Assembly: GCA_965657945.1 (NCBI GenBank)
Contig: CBFHPW010000003.1
Coordinates: 62,001-126,000 of the forward strand
Length of the DNA stretch: 64,000 nt
From: CAJJDF01 sp965657945
GTDB taxonomy: Bacteria > Bacteroidota > Bacteroidia > Flavobacteriales_D > CAJJDF01
Direction: 5' to 3'
The position numbers were made by a program, and so were the translations under genes. Below, one piece after another: positions 25,998-35,336 of this stretch (the stretch's first letter is position 1; the number at the start of each line of letters is the position of its first letter). The notes beneath the pieces were generated by a model. That model was not told the origin of the DNA. It saw only the letters and a program-made list of their open reading frames with translations, and searched no databases.

Positions 25998-27488
25998 ATG
26001 AGAGATATGAAAAGATTAACAACAATGATAGGGTTTGCAGTTTTGGTGTTCGCCAGCTGTCAAACAGGTAACGGTGAGTTGATTGGAGTTCAGGGAAGAC
26101 CAGAATGGTATGGATATGATCCATTGGATATGCAATATATTGCAGCAGGGAGTTTCCAAATGGGGCAAAGTGACCAAGACGTTCCTTTTACTCAGCAGAA
26201 TAAAACCAAAACGGTAACAGTTTCAGCGTTTTATATGGATCACACGGAAATAACGAACAATGAGTATCGTCAATTTGTGTATTGGGTAAGAGATTCTATT
26301 GCAATGAGGTATTTAGCAGAGGAATTTCCAGAGGAATTTTTGGTGCCAACTTATGACGATGAACTAGAGGAAAAAGATGAAGAAGATTGGAACCTTGATT
26401 GGGACGTTGAAATTGATTGGGAAGATCCTGACTATTACCCAATACTGATGTCAGAGATGGTGATGCCAGAAAACCAGAGATTTAACGGGGTGAGGGAGAT
26501 AGATGTAAGGAAACTTACGTTCGACTATTATTGGATTGATTTCAAAGCAGCGGCTCAAAAAGGTAGACCAGTGGTTAAGGCAATATCAAACACTGAATAC
26601 GAAGACAGAGAGGAGCACAGGTTGAAAATGAAAGATGTGGGGTTTGATTTTCCCGTAGATCAATACGATGAGGAAACCCAACAAGGAAGAGACCTGGATT
26701 TAGGATGGAGAAATAGTAAAGGACAAAATAACGCAATTCGTTCTCATTCTGATCGTTCAAGATTCATAATACACGAAAGAATAAACGTATATCCAGATAC
26801 TTTGGTTTGGGTAAGTGATTTTTCGTATTCATATAATGAGCCATACGCAAGGCAATATTTTTCAAGTGTTGCTTATGATGATTATCCAGTAGTAGGAATT
26901 ACATGGAACCAAGCAAAAGCTTTTTGTGTATGGAGAACCAGCTTGCTGAATGGACATTTAGCAAGTATAGGAGATCCTAGTATTGATAACTTCAGATTGC
27001 CATCGGAAGCGGAGTGGGAGTATGCAGCCAGAGGTGGTCTCGATCAAAGTCCATACCCTTGGGGCGGACCCTACATAAGAAACTCAAAAGGTTGTTTCTT
27101 AGGGAATTTCAAGCCAATGAGAGGCAGATACATGGAAGATGGTGGAACTTACACAGTAAAAGCAACATCCTACCACCCAAATGATTATGGATTGTATTGT
27201 ATGGCTGGTAACGTTGCGGAATGGACAAACACCGCCTATGATGAGTCTATGTATGAGTTTTCTCATGATTTGAATCCGGAATATGAATACAACGCATTAG
27301 ACCACGATCCAATTTCTATGAAAAGAAAAGTAATCAGAGGAGGTTCTTGGAAAGATATTGGATATTATCTTCAAACAGGTTCCAGAACATATGAGTATCA
27401 AGATACGGCAAAAAGTTACATCGGATTTAGATGTGTATCTAGTTTCTTAGGAAGAGGCGGAAATGAAAAAGGAGGAGACGTAAACTAA
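25998..27488 (+). CDS. gldK: Type IX secretion system ring lipoprotein GldK (PorK)
   Basis: GldK is an outer-membrane lipoprotein that with GldN forms the large periplasmic ring of the T9SS. The 496-residue product starts with a lipoprotein signal (MKRLTTMIGFAVLVFASCQTG; lipidated Cys). The main body is an FGE-sulfatase-like fold at about 45-490 (IAAGSFQMGQSDQDVPF, FYMDHTEITNNEYRQFV, NFRLPSEAEWEYAARGG, GNVAEWTNTAYD, VIRGGSWKD, GFRCVSS). A charged insertion of about 150 residues, typical of GldK, splits the fold near residue 105. The first ATG is at 25998 and a second at 26007 gives the more compact signal peptide. It leads the gldK-gldL-gldM-gldN operon and has its own promoter. Confidence 0.96.
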   Translation: MRDMKRLTTMIGFAVLVFASCQTGNGELIGVQGRPEWYGYDPLDMQYIAAGSFQMGQSDQDVPFTQQNKTKTVTVSAFYMDHTEITNNEYRQFVYWVRDSIAMRYLAEEFPEEFLVPTYDDELEEKDEEDWNLDWDVEIDWEDPDYYPILMSEMVMPENQRFNGVREIDVRKLTFDYYWIDFKAAAQKGRPVVKAISNTEYEDREEHRLKMKDVGFDFPVDQYDEETQQGRDLDLGWRNSKGQNNAIRSHSDRSRFIIHERINVYPDTLVWVSDFSYSYNEPYARQYFSSVAYDDYPVVGITWNQAKAFCVWRTSLLNGHLASIGDPSIDNFRLPSEAEWEYAARGGLDQSPYPWGGPYIRNSKGCFLGNFKPMRGRYMEDGGTYTVKATSYHPNDYGLYCMAGNVAEWTNTAYDESMYEFSHDLNPEYEYNALDHDPISMKRKVIRGGSWKDIGYYLQTGSRTYEYQDTAKSYIGFRCVSSFLGRGGNEKGGDVN

Positions 27489-27584
27489 TATTATCAAACA
27501 ATTTTATCGAAGAATTTACCCCATTTGAATCGGACGTTCAAATAATAACATATTTACTAATAAACTAAAAAAGAAAAAAAGTCT

Positions 27585-28385
27585 ATGAAACCAGGAACTA
27601 AAGCATGGAAAAATTTTATGTCTAAACTGTACGGAATTGGTGCAGCAGTTGTAATTGTTGGGGCCTTATTTAAAATTCAACACTGGCCAGGAGCAGGATT
27701 GATGCTTACAATAGGTCTTGGAACAGAGGCAATTATATTCTTATTCTCAGCGTTTGAACCAATTCATGAAGAATACGATTGGACATTGGTTTACCCAGAA
27801 CTAGCTTTGGGTCATGACTCTGACGATGATGAAATCACATCTTTGACAAGCAGAGGGACAGTAACTCAGCAATTAGATGGAATGCTAGAGGAAGCAAAAA
27901 TCGATGGTGCTCTTATCGAGAGTCTAGGAAATGGAATGAGAAACTTGTCCGAAACTGCAAACAAAATAAGTAACATGTCTGATGCTACTTCTGTTTCTGC
28001 AGATTATACTAATAGTTTGAAAAATGCTGCTTCTAAAGTAGACGGATTAGCTGACTCGTATACAAAAGCAAGTGAATCCCTAATGGGATTAACAGATGCC
28101 ACAGGAGCAGGACAATCTTTTGGAGAAGAAATGCAAAAAGTTGCAGGAAATCTTACGGCCTTAAATAAAGTTTACGAGATGCAATTAGAAGGAGCAACTG
28201 AGTCATTAGAAAACACTAAGAAAATTCAATCTGGAATTGGTGAAATGATGGGTACTCTTGCAGATTCTGTTGAAGATACAAAGAATTACAAAACGAATAT
28301 TACAGAGTTGAGTAAAAACTTACAAGCTCTAAATAAGGTATATGGAAATATGCTGAATGCCATGAATATTAACCCGAATGGGTAA
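27585..28385 (+). CDS. gldL: Type IX secretion/gliding motor protein GldL (PorL)
   Basis: GldL and GldM form the inner-membrane proton-driven rotary motor that powers T9SS, with GldL as the pentameric stator-like subunit. The 266-residue protein has two transmembrane helices near the N-terminus (about 14-30 and 38-60: LYGIGAAVVIVGALFKIQHW and GLMLTIGLGTEAIIFLFSA). The second contains the conserved Glu thought to carry protons. The rest is cytoplasmic and predicted helical/coiled, with repeats such as NLTALNKVYEMQLEGA and NLQALNKVYGNMLNAM. Position between gldK and gldM is canonical. A short inverted repeat ATTTGAA/TTCAAAT lies in the 96-base gap before it. Confidence 0.96.
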   Translation: MKPGTKAWKNFMSKLYGIGAAVVIVGALFKIQHWPGAGLMLTIGLGTEAIIFLFSAFEPIHEEYDWTLVYPELALGHDSDDDEITSLTSRGTVTQQLDGMLEEAKIDGALIESLGNGMRNLSETANKISNMSDATSVSADYTNSLKNAASKVDGLADSYTKASESLMGLTDATGAGQSFGEEMQKVAGNLTALNKVYEMQLEGATESLENTKKIQSGIGEMMGTLADSVEDTKNYKTNITELSKNLQALNKVYGNMLNAMNINPNG

Positions 28386-28433
28386 TCATTCCGTTGTATT
28401 AAAACAATATTAACTTTTTAAAACAAGAAAAAA

Positions 28434-30116
28434 ATGGCAGGTGGAAAAGAAACCCCAAGGCAGAAAATGATTGGAATGATGTATTTAGTACTGACAGCAA
28501 TGCTAGCACTGAATGTTTCCAAAAGTATTCTTGATGCCTTTATTACTATAGATGAACAGGCGCTTGAGCAAAACACCAATATTGTGCAAGCGATTAATGG
28601 CGTTGGAACTAAGATAGCCTTCTTGAAAGAGGATCCTCAATCAAAAAAGACTGCAGCAGAGATTGAGCCAGTGTACAACAAAATAAAAGAATTTTCTAAC
28701 AGTGCAGATGATTTGTTTTATAACGAATTAAATGAAATGTTTAAAGAAACTGAAGGAAAAGTATGGTTTAAAAAGGACCCAACTTCTCAAGTAACTGAAT
28801 ACACACCTTTGGACGAAATCAAAAAGAAAGATGATTATGATACGCCAACTCGATTTTTTGGAGGAGATACTCCAAAATCTATCAAAAGGGGTAAAGCGCT
28901 TAGAGAAAAACTAATCGAATACAGAGATCAACTTATTTTGACAGTTGCTGATTCGGTTAAAGATGATCAAAACAAAGTTCACCTCATCACCAAAGCGAAT
29001 TTAGGAAGTTTTGAGGCTTTTGCCAAGTTCTTAAAAGACGATGGTCACCCAAACAAGGCCGAGTTAACCGAGATATATTCAAGTTTGACCAAGCCCGAAA
29101 AAGTGAAGCAACACAAAGAAATGAAAGACTGGAACGTTGCTAGGTTTTACCACCAGCCAATGGTCGGTGTTGTAAGTACCATGACTTCATTGAGAAACGA
29201 CATTAGATTGGCTCAACAAAAAGCGTCAAAAATGTTGTTGTCTCGAATTGACAAACCCATGATGAACATCAACAAAGTAGAAGCCCAAGTTATTGCCTCT
29301 ACTCAATATCTAAATGTAGGTGAAAAGCTTGACGTGAAAGTTGGAATTGTTGCATTTGATTCAACAAAGAAGTACCCAATTAAATATAGAATGGGCGATG
29401 CAGGAGATTATGCTACTTCAGATTCTGGTGCTTTTGTGATTAGTGCAGGATCGCCAGGAAAAAGAAATTTGGAAGGAAACTTATTGGTAGAGTTGGCAGG
29501 AACTCCAACGGAATTGCCATTTGACTTTGAATATACTGTAGGAAAACCTTCGGCATCAATTGCAGCTCCCGAGCTTAACGTGATGTACAGAGGATACGAT
29601 AATAAGATACAAGCAGTTGCTTCAGGTTATCCACCAGATGCGGTAAAAGTATCTTGTTCGGGTTGCAAGTCTTTTTCTAAAAAAGGAGATTTATACATTG
29701 CAAAAGTTGGTGGTGGAAAAGAGGCAACGGTTTCTGTAACGGCAGACGGTAAAAAAGTAGGGATACAAAAGTTTCGAATAATGCCAATGCCCAAACCACA
29801 ACCTTATTTCGCAGGAAGAACTTATGGCGATAATACAATAAAGAGTGGTTTGTTAAAGCAAACTCCACCCTTGACTGCTAAATTAGCTGACTCTCCTTTG
29901 GATGTTCAGTTTTCAGTTAAGTCATTTACTTTGGAATTAATTGTAAATGGAAAACTGATTGAAGAAAAAGGAAGAGGTGGATCATTAACACCTAAAATGA
30001 AGAATTTGTTGAAAAACGCTAAGAAAGGACAGAAAGTATATTTCAGTGACGTAATGGTTGCTGGCCCAGATGGCAAGTCTAAACCAATTGGAGGGCTTAC
30101 TTTCAAAGTATTGTAA
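28434..30116 (+). CDS. gldM: Type IX secretion/gliding motor protein GldM (PorM)
   Basis: GldM is the single-span motor partner of GldL: one N-terminal helix crosses the inner membrane, and four periplasmic domains reach up to the GldK/GldN ring. The 560-residue protein starts with the conserved AGGKETPRQKMIGMMYLVLT, the transmembrane helix covering about 13-35. Next is a helical domain (about 36-270), then beta-rich domains, the last from about residue 410 (MPMPKPQPYFAGRTYGDNTI) to KPIGGLTFKVL. Two cysteines in VSCSGCKSF near residue 407 are close enough to form a disulfide or bind metal. It is 48 bases after gldL and 57 before gldN. Confidence 0.96.
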   Translation: MAGGKETPRQKMIGMMYLVLTAMLALNVSKSILDAFITIDEQALEQNTNIVQAINGVGTKIAFLKEDPQSKKTAAEIEPVYNKIKEFSNSADDLFYNELNEMFKETEGKVWFKKDPTSQVTEYTPLDEIKKKDDYDTPTRFFGGDTPKSIKRGKALREKLIEYRDQLILTVADSVKDDQNKVHLITKANLGSFEAFAKFLKDDGHPNKAELTEIYSSLTKPEKVKQHKEMKDWNVARFYHQPMVGVVSTMTSLRNDIRLAQQKASKMLLSRIDKPMMNINKVEAQVIASTQYLNVGEKLDVKVGIVAFDSTKKYPIKYRMGDAGDYATSDSGAFVISAGSPGKRNLEGNLLVELAGTPTELPFDFEYTVGKPSASIAAPELNVMYRGYDNKIQAVASGYPPDAVKVSCSGCKSFSKKGDLYIAKVGGGKEATVSVTADGKKVGIQKFRIMPMPKPQPYFAGRTYGDNTIKSGLLKQTPPLTAKLADSPLDVQFSVKSFTLELIVNGKLIEEKGRGGSLTPKMKNLLKNAKKGQKVYFSDVMVAGPDGKSKPIGGLTFKVL

Positions 30117-30173
30117 TCACAATAGTTAGAATGGAATTGCGTACTAGTTAAATACGGATTAAAAAGAAACGAA

Positions 30174-31115
30174 ATGAAGACGAAAATAATAGCATTAGCA
30201 ATAGCAGCATCTGCAATGATCGCTGGAGTTGCGTTCGGTCAATTGCAAAGCACAGGAGTTTCTCCTTCAAATGTGTTGGATGGTTTATATGTTCAACAGC
30301 ATATACCGACTAAGAAAGTGATTTCTTACGTACCTTTGAGAGAAGCGGATGTAATGTGGAGTAAGAGAATTTGGAGAGTAATAGATGTCCAGCAAAAGCT
30401 TAATTTTCCTTTGTTTTACCCAAGAGAGCCGCTTACAGATAGAATGGCATTATGGGACATAATTAAGTACGGAATCGAAACCGAAGGAAGTTTAACTCCC
30501 TATGAAATAAATGGAGATGGAAAGTTAGATTTTGATGGAGAGTTTTTGTATCCAGTAGCTGCCCCGCAAGGAAATACAAATGATTCAAACTACAAAACGT
30601 CAATTGACAATTTGTTATACAATACTTCTCAAGTTCAGAAACTGGACGAGAATGGGGAGCCAATGTTTGACGAGGAAGGTGATGATATCTTTATTACTTC
30701 AAAAGATCCAGTAACAGCAGAGAATATTATGCAGTACTTGGTGAAGGAAGATTGGTTCTTTGATAAGCAAAGATCAGTAATGGATGTAAGAATCATAGGG
30801 ATTTGTCCAATCATTGCAACCTATGATGAAGACGGTGAGTTTAAGGCACCAAAACAATTATTCTGGTTGTACTTTCCAGAGTGCAGATATGTATTTCAAA
30901 ACTATTTTGTATACAACAGACAGAACGATGCTCAAAGAATGTCTTTCGATGATTTGTTTTGGAAAAGACAGTTCGCTAGTTACATCTACAAAGAGTCTAA
31001 CGTATACGACAGGGAAATAAATCACTATGAGAAAAACGGTATAAAAGTTTTGCTTGAAGGTGAAAAGATTAAAAACAAAATGTTGATTATAGAACACGAT
31101 TTGTGGCACTTATAA
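30174..31115 (+). CDS. gldN: Type IX secretion system ring protein GldN (PorN)
   Basis: GldN is a periplasmic protein that binds GldK to form the ring and contacts the tip of GldM. The 313-residue product has a signal peptide (MKTKIIALAIAASAMIAGVAFG) and the family blocks READVMWSKRIWRVIDVQQKLN, MALWDIIKYGI, VKEDWFFDKQRSVMDVRIIGI, FWLYFPECRYVFQNYFVYN and SFDDLFWKRQFASYIYKESN. It ends the operon: an excellent terminator follows within 25 bases. Confidence 0.96.
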   Translation: MKTKIIALAIAASAMIAGVAFGQLQSTGVSPSNVLDGLYVQQHIPTKKVISYVPLREADVMWSKRIWRVIDVQQKLNFPLFYPREPLTDRMALWDIIKYGIETEGSLTPYEINGDGKLDFDGEFLYPVAAPQGNTNDSNYKTSIDNLLYNTSQVQKLDENGEPMFDEEGDDIFITSKDPVTAENIMQYLVKEDWFFDKQRSVMDVRIIGICPIIATYDEDGEFKAPKQLFWLYFPECRYVFQNYFVYNRQNDAQRMSFDDLFWKRQFASYIYKESNVYDREINHYEKNGIKVLLEGEKIKNKMLIIEHDLWHL

Positions 31116-31138
31116 TCTTCAGTTAATACGAATAATTT

Positions 31139-31169
31139 GGCTGCATAGAGTTTCTATGCAGCCTTTTTT
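31139..31169 (+). terminator. Terminator of the gldKLMN operon
   Basis: A perfect 10-bp stem GGCTGCATAG (31139-31148) and CTATGCAGCC (31154-31163), 5-base loop, followed by six T. It separates gldN from rfbB, whose ATG is 18 bases later. Confidence 0.9.
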
Positions 31170-31186
31170 ATGAAAAAGAAGAAGTG

Positions 31187-32233
31187 ATGAAAAAGATATT
31201 GATTACGGGTGGAGCAGGTTTTATTGGTTCACATGTTGTGCGCTTGTTTTTGAAAAAATACCCCAACTATGAAGTGGTGAATTTAGATAAATTGACCTAT
31301 GCAGGAAATTTGGAGAACCTAAAGGACATAGAAAGCAATCCAAATTATACCTTTTCCAAAGGAGATATTGTAGACGAAGTGTTTGTTGCGAATTTATTCA
31401 AAGAACATAAGTTTGATGGTGTGGTTCATTTAGCTGCAGAGTCTCACGTAGATAGATCAATAACCAACCCTACGGAGTTTATTAAAACGAACGTTATGGG
31501 TACGATAAACTTGCTGAATGCCGCACGTAATTCGTGGGGGAATGAATTTGAGAACAAAGTTTTTTATCATATTTCTACAGACGAAGTATACGGTTCATTA
31601 GGAAAAGAGGGGTTTTTCGTGGAGGAGACGCCTTACGACCCAAGAAGTCCTTATTCTAGTTCTAAGGCGAGTTCAGATCATTTGGTGCGCGCGTATTTTC
31701 ATACGTATGGGATGCCTGTAAAAATCTCAAATTGTTCGAATAATTATGGGTCGCATCAGTTTCCAGAAAAATTGATACCGCTGATGATTCATAATATCAA
31801 ACTGAATAAGCCATTGCCAGTCTATGGCGAAGGACTAAACATAAGAGATTGGTTGTGGGTAAATGACCACGCAAGAGCTATTGATGTTATTTTTCATAAT
31901 GGTAAATTGGGAGAAACTTACAACATCGGTGGAAACAATGAATGGACAAACATTGACTTGGTAAAGCTATTGTGTAGGACAATGGATAAAAAATTGGACA
32001 GAGCTGAAGGGGAAAGTGAGAAACTCATCACCTACGTAACAGATAGAGCTGGACACGATATGCGTTACGCGATAGATGCCTCCAAAATAAAAAGGGAATT
32101 GGGATGGGAACCTTCCATTACCTTCGAAGTGGGATTAGAACAAACGGTAGAGTGGTATTTGAATAATGAAGAATGGCTAACAAACGTTACTTCAGGTGAA
32201 TATCAGGGCTATTATGACAAGCAATATAAATAA
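31187..32233 (+). CDS. rfbB: dTDP-glucose 4,6-dehydratase
   Basis: RfbB converts dTDP-glucose to dTDP-4-keto-6-deoxyglucose, the second step towards dTDP-rhamnose and other deoxysugars of surface polysaccharides. The 348-residue short-chain dehydrogenase has the NAD-binding ITGGAGFIGSH, LAAESHVDRSI, the catalytic STDEVYG with Asp-Glu typical of the dehydratases, YxxxK in PYSSSKASSDHLVRAY, and SNNYGSHQFPEKLIPLMI. I use the ATG at 31187; a GTG lies one codon earlier. rfbC is 6 kb away in another operon, and rfbA and rfbD are not in the window, so the pathway genes are scattered. Confidence 0.96.
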   Translation: MKKILITGGAGFIGSHVVRLFLKKYPNYEVVNLDKLTYAGNLENLKDIESNPNYTFSKGDIVDEVFVANLFKEHKFDGVVHLAAESHVDRSITNPTEFIKTNVMGTINLLNAARNSWGNEFENKVFYHISTDEVYGSLGKEGFFVEETPYDPRSPYSSSKASSDHLVRAYFHTYGMPVKISNCSNNYGSHQFPEKLIPLMIHNIKLNKPLPVYGEGLNIRDWLWVNDHARAIDVIFHNGKLGETYNIGGNNEWTNIDLVKLLCRTMDKKLDRAEGESEKLITYVTDRAGHDMRYAIDASKIKRELGWEPSITFEVGLEQTVEWYLNNEEWLTNVTSGEYQGYYDKQYK

Positions 32234-32235
32234 TT

Positions 32236-32267
32236 AAAAAAGGCAATTCTTAAGAATTGCCTTTTTT
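32236..32267. terminator. Bidirectional terminator, perfect 16+16 bp palindrome
   Basis: Bases 32236-32251 (AAAAAAGGCAATTCTT) and 32252-32267 are exact reverse complements with no spacer, giving a GC-centred hairpin with A-tract and T-tract on its sides. It serves the convergent rfbB and TM2-domain genes, and the stop codon of the latter (32250-32252) is inside it. Confidence 0.85.
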
Positions 32268-32639
32268 AATTTTATTCCACATAAAGATAGAATTATTGTT
32301 TGTGAGTTGGTCTGGTGTTTTTGCCATTAAAATATAAACGATATCGATGGCAGGAAGGATAAAAAAACCGCCACCTAACGTAAGAGTGTAAGTGATAGGA
32401 ATGCGAGGAGAAGTACCCAAATACATCCTGTGGACTCCAAACACACCTAGGGTTACAGCTAACGCAACAGCAGTTGCCTTCATTTTTATAAAATCATTGT
32501 CAGAAAGACTGTCTGAGTCGTTTAAAATGACTGAATGTCCAACCTTGTCAGAAGCGTGTTCTTTCATAGTGACAGAAAAACTAGAAATGCCTGATTGAGG
32601 GATTAGAAATAATAAAACAGCGATTGCCAATAGTTTCAT
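32250..32639 (-). CDS. TM2-domain membrane protein
   Basis: A 129-residue small membrane protein of unknown function. An N-terminal hydrophobic segment (MKLLAIAVLLFLIPQSG) looks like a signal peptide or first helix. A polar stretch of about 35 residues follows, then the TM2 domain (residues about 55-110): TLGVFGVHRMYLGTSPR followed by a hydrophobic hairpin ending in LPAIDIVYILMAKT. The motif GxxGxHRxYLG is diagnostic for TM2 proteins, whose role in bacteria is not established. The gene stands alone, converging on rfbB, with its stop codon in the shared terminator. Confidence 0.75.
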   Translation of the reverse strand: MKLLAIAVLLFLIPQSGISSFSVTMKEHASDKVGHSVILNDSDSLSDNDFIKMKATAVALAVTLGVFGVHRMYLGTSPRIPITYTLTLGGGFFILPAIDIVYILMAKTPDQLTNNNSIFMWNKIKKGNS

Positions 32640-32736
32640 ACCAAAAAATTTTACCTCTAAATTACGAGAAAGTAAGAGAAATAAAAATTGAGAGTCGAAA
32701 AGGCAAATGTTTTTTTTGATTAATAAAATAGAAAAA

Positions 32737-33684
32737 TTATTGAACGAATTTGTCTAAAATTTTTTCTGCGTTCGACATGTCAATTCTTAGTTGTTTTTTG
32801 AGTTGTTCTAGCCCTTCAAATTTCACTTCAGATCTGAGTCTTTTAAAGAAATTTAATGTGATTTCTTGTCCGTAGATGTCGTCTGAAAAATTTAATAGAT
32901 GTACCTCTACAGATACATTATCGAGGGAGTTTACCGTAGGGTTGGTGCCGATATTAAGCATTGCCTTATGCCATGTGTTAGCTACTTTCGCCAAAACGGC
33001 ATAAGCTCCATTCATTGGAATTATTTTTTGAGCATCCTCGATGAATAAATTTGCAGTAGGAAACCCAATGGTATTACCTATTCGTTTGCCTTCAACCACA
33101 TCGCCAGTGAGGGAAAAAGGATAACCCAAATACTCATTTGCCAAATGAATATTCCCATCTAGTATGGCATTCCTAATTTTGGTTGAGCTTACATTGATGT
33201 CATTGATATCTTGTGCAGAAATCTCCTCTACCTCAAAATTATATAACTCGCTTAATTCTTTTAAATACTCAAAGTTTCCCTCGCGATTTCTTCCAAATTG
33301 ATGGTCATACCCAATGATGAGATTAGATACCTTCAGTTCTTTTACCAAAAAATCACGCACATACTCAATAGCAGAGATTCGTGAAAATTCTTTCGTAAAA
33401 GGGTAAATGATCAAATGATCTATTCCGGATTTCTCTAGCCTCTCTATCTTCTCTTCTAAGGTATTGATCAACTTGAGGCTTTCGTTGTCAGGAAATAAAA
33501 CAAGCCTTGGATGAGGCGAGAAAGTAAGCATAACTGATTCTCCTCCAGCGGCATGAGCTTTTTTGTTGAGGGATTCGATTAGTTTTTGATGACCAAAATG
33601 AATTCCGTCAAATGTGCCTACTGTTAAGAACACTTTTTTGGTCGGATTAAATTCGGTAATGTTTCGGTATATTTTCAAATCCAA
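32737..33684 (-). CDS. ribF: Bifunctional riboflavin kinase/FAD synthetase, TTG start
   Basis: RibF phosphorylates riboflavin to FMN and adenylates FMN to FAD. The 315-residue protein has the N-terminal nucleotidyltransferase domain (LTVGTFDGIHFGHQKLIESL; LIIGYDHQFGRNREGNF; SSTKIRNAI) and the C-terminal riboflavin kinase domain (VVEGKRIGNTIGFPTANLF; AMLNIGTNPTV; VEVHLLNF). No ATG lies between the upstream in-frame stop and the conserved DLKIYRN segment, so a TTG must be used, either at 33684 as given or at 33678, which would yield a tidy MKIYRNITEF. It is divergent from atpD with 111 bases between. Confidence 0.95.
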   Translation of the reverse strand: MDLKIYRNITEFNPTKKVFLTVGTFDGIHFGHQKLIESLNKKAHAAGGESVMLTFSPHPRLVLFPDNESLKLINTLEEKIERLEKSGIDHLIIYPFTKEFSRISAIEYVRDFLVKELKVSNLIIGYDHQFGRNREGNFEYLKELSELYNFEVEEISAQDINDINVSSTKIRNAILDGNIHLANEYLGYPFSLTGDVVEGKRIGNTIGFPTANLFIEDAQKIIPMNGAYAVLAKVANTWHKAMLNIGTNPTVNSLDNVSVEVHLLNFSDDIYGQEITLNFFKRLRSEVKFEGLEQLKKQLRIDMSNAEKILDKFVQ

Positions 33685-33725
33685 AGAGTTTACTTCTTCA
33701 AAGGTATTTTTTTTCTTTAAATCTA

Positions 33726-33755
33726 TTGGTTATTGTCTCAAAAAAAGTAATTTTG
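33726..33755 (+). promoter_or_regulatory. Promoter of atpDC
   Basis: TTG at 33726-33728 and TAATTTTG at 33748-33755 give a -33/-7 pair with a 19-base spacer, 40 bases before the atpD ATG. This supports atpDC as an independent transcription unit. Confidence 0.6.
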
Positions 33756-33795
33756 TACCAAATTTGAATTTTCAATTTAACCTAACTCAAATAAT

Positions 33796-35307
33796 ATGTC
33801 TGTAAAAGGAAAAATTTCTCAAGTAATTGGACCCGTAGTTGATGTTACTTTCAGTGACCAACAATCGCTACCAAAAATACTTGATGCATTAGAAGTAACA
33901 AAAGCAAGCGGAGAAGTTGTTGTGCTTGAATGTCAACAACATACCGGTGAAGATACAGTAAGAACAATCGCAATGGATGCAACCGAAGGTCTGAGAAGAG
34001 GACTAGAAGTAACTGCAACAGGAGCTCCGATTAGTATGCCAACTGGTGAGCAAATCAAAGGAAGATTGTTTAATGTTATTGGGGATGCAATTGATGGGTT
34101 AGGAGAAACAACTCAAGAAAACAAAAAGCCAATTCACGCAAAACCACCAAGATTTGAAGATTTATCAACTTCTACAGAGGTTCTTTTCACGGGAATTAAA
34201 GTAATTGATTTGATTGAGCCATACTCAAAAGGAGGAAAAATTGGACTGTTCGGAGGAGCAGGAGTAGGGAAAACAGTATTGATTCAGGAGTTGATTAACA
34301 ACATTGCAAAAGGGCACGGAGGATTGTCTGTATTTGCAGGAGTTGGAGAAAGAACAAGAGAAGGAAATGACTTGATGAGAGAGATGTTAGAGTCTGGAAT
34401 TATCAAATATGGAGAGAAATTCATGGAATCTATGGAAAATGGAGGATGGGATTTGTCTTTAGTTGACAAAGAAGAAATGAAAGAATCAAAAGCGACATTC
34501 GTTTTTGGTCAAATGAACGAGCCTCCAGGAGCAAGAGCAAGAGTGGCACTTTCTGGATTGACTCTAGCAGAATATTACAGAGATGGTTCTGGAGATGACA
34601 ACGAAGGAGGAAAAGATATCTTGTTCTTTATTGATAATATTTTTAGATTTACACAAGCAGGTTCAGAGGTGTCTGCACTTCTTGGACGTATGCCTTCTGC
34701 AGTAGGTTACCAACCAACTTTGGCTTCTGAAATGGGAGCTATGCAGGAAAGAATTACTTCTACAAAGAGTGGTTCTATTACATCCGTACAGGCTGTTTAC
34801 GTACCTGCGGATGATTTAACAGATCCAGCACCGGCAACTACATTTGCTCACTTGGATGCAACAACAGTATTGTCAAGAAAAATTGCTGAGTTAGGAATTT
34901 ACCCAGCGGTAGACCCATTGGATTCTACTTCTAGAATTTTGACTGCAGAAATCTTAGGAGATGCACACTACAACTGTGCACAAAGAGTAAAAGAAATTTT
35001 ACAACGATACAAAGAGCTTCAAGATATTATTGCAATTCTTGGAATGGATGAATTGTCTGATGAAGATAAATTAGTTGTGTCACGAGCAAGAAGAGTACAA
35101 AGATTCTTGTCTCAACCTTTCCACGTAGCAGAGCAGTTTACGGGTCTTAAAGGATGTTTGGTTGATATCGAAGATACAATCAAAGGATTCAATATGATTT
35201 TGGATGGAGAAGTAGATCAGTATCCAGAAGCGGCATTTAACTTGAAAGGTTCAATCGAAGAAGCAATTGAGGCAGGAAAGAAAATGACAGCAGGAGCTGA
35301 AGCATAA
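33796..35307 (+). CDS. atpD: F0F1 ATP synthase subunit beta
   Basis: The catalytic subunit of the F1 sector. The 503-residue protein is canonical: VIGPVVDVTF near the start, Walker A FGGAGVGKTVLIQELI, GERTREGNDL, QMNEPPGARARVALSGLT, Walker B ILFFIDNIFRFTQAGSEVSALLGRMPSAVGYQPTL, and the inhibitory-loop motif DELSDEDK. It forms an operon with atpC 29 bases downstream. The other ATP synthase genes are not here; a separate atpDC unit is common in Bacteroidota. Start fixed by the conserved KGKISQVIGPVVDV. Confidence 0.98.
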   Translation: MSVKGKISQVIGPVVDVTFSDQQSLPKILDALEVTKASGEVVVLECQQHTGEDTVRTIAMDATEGLRRGLEVTATGAPISMPTGEQIKGRLFNVIGDAIDGLGETTQENKKPIHAKPPRFEDLSTSTEVLFTGIKVIDLIEPYSKGGKIGLFGGAGVGKTVLIQELINNIAKGHGGLSVFAGVGERTREGNDLMREMLESGIIKYGEKFMESMENGGWDLSLVDKEEMKESKATFVFGQMNEPPGARARVALSGLTLAEYYRDGSGDDNEGGKDILFFIDNIFRFTQAGSEVSALLGRMPSAVGYQPTLASEMGAMQERITSTKSGSITSVQAVYVPADDLTDPAPATTFAHLDATTVLSRKIAELGIYPAVDPLDSTSRILTAEILGDAHYNCAQRVKEILQRYKELQDIIAILGMDELSDEDKLVVSRARRVQRFLSQPFHVAEQFTGLKGCLVDIEDTIKGFNMILDGEVDQYPEAAFNLKGSIEEAIEAGKKMTAGAEA

Positions 35308-35336
35308 TCGATTCAATTACAAAAGAAAACAACGCT

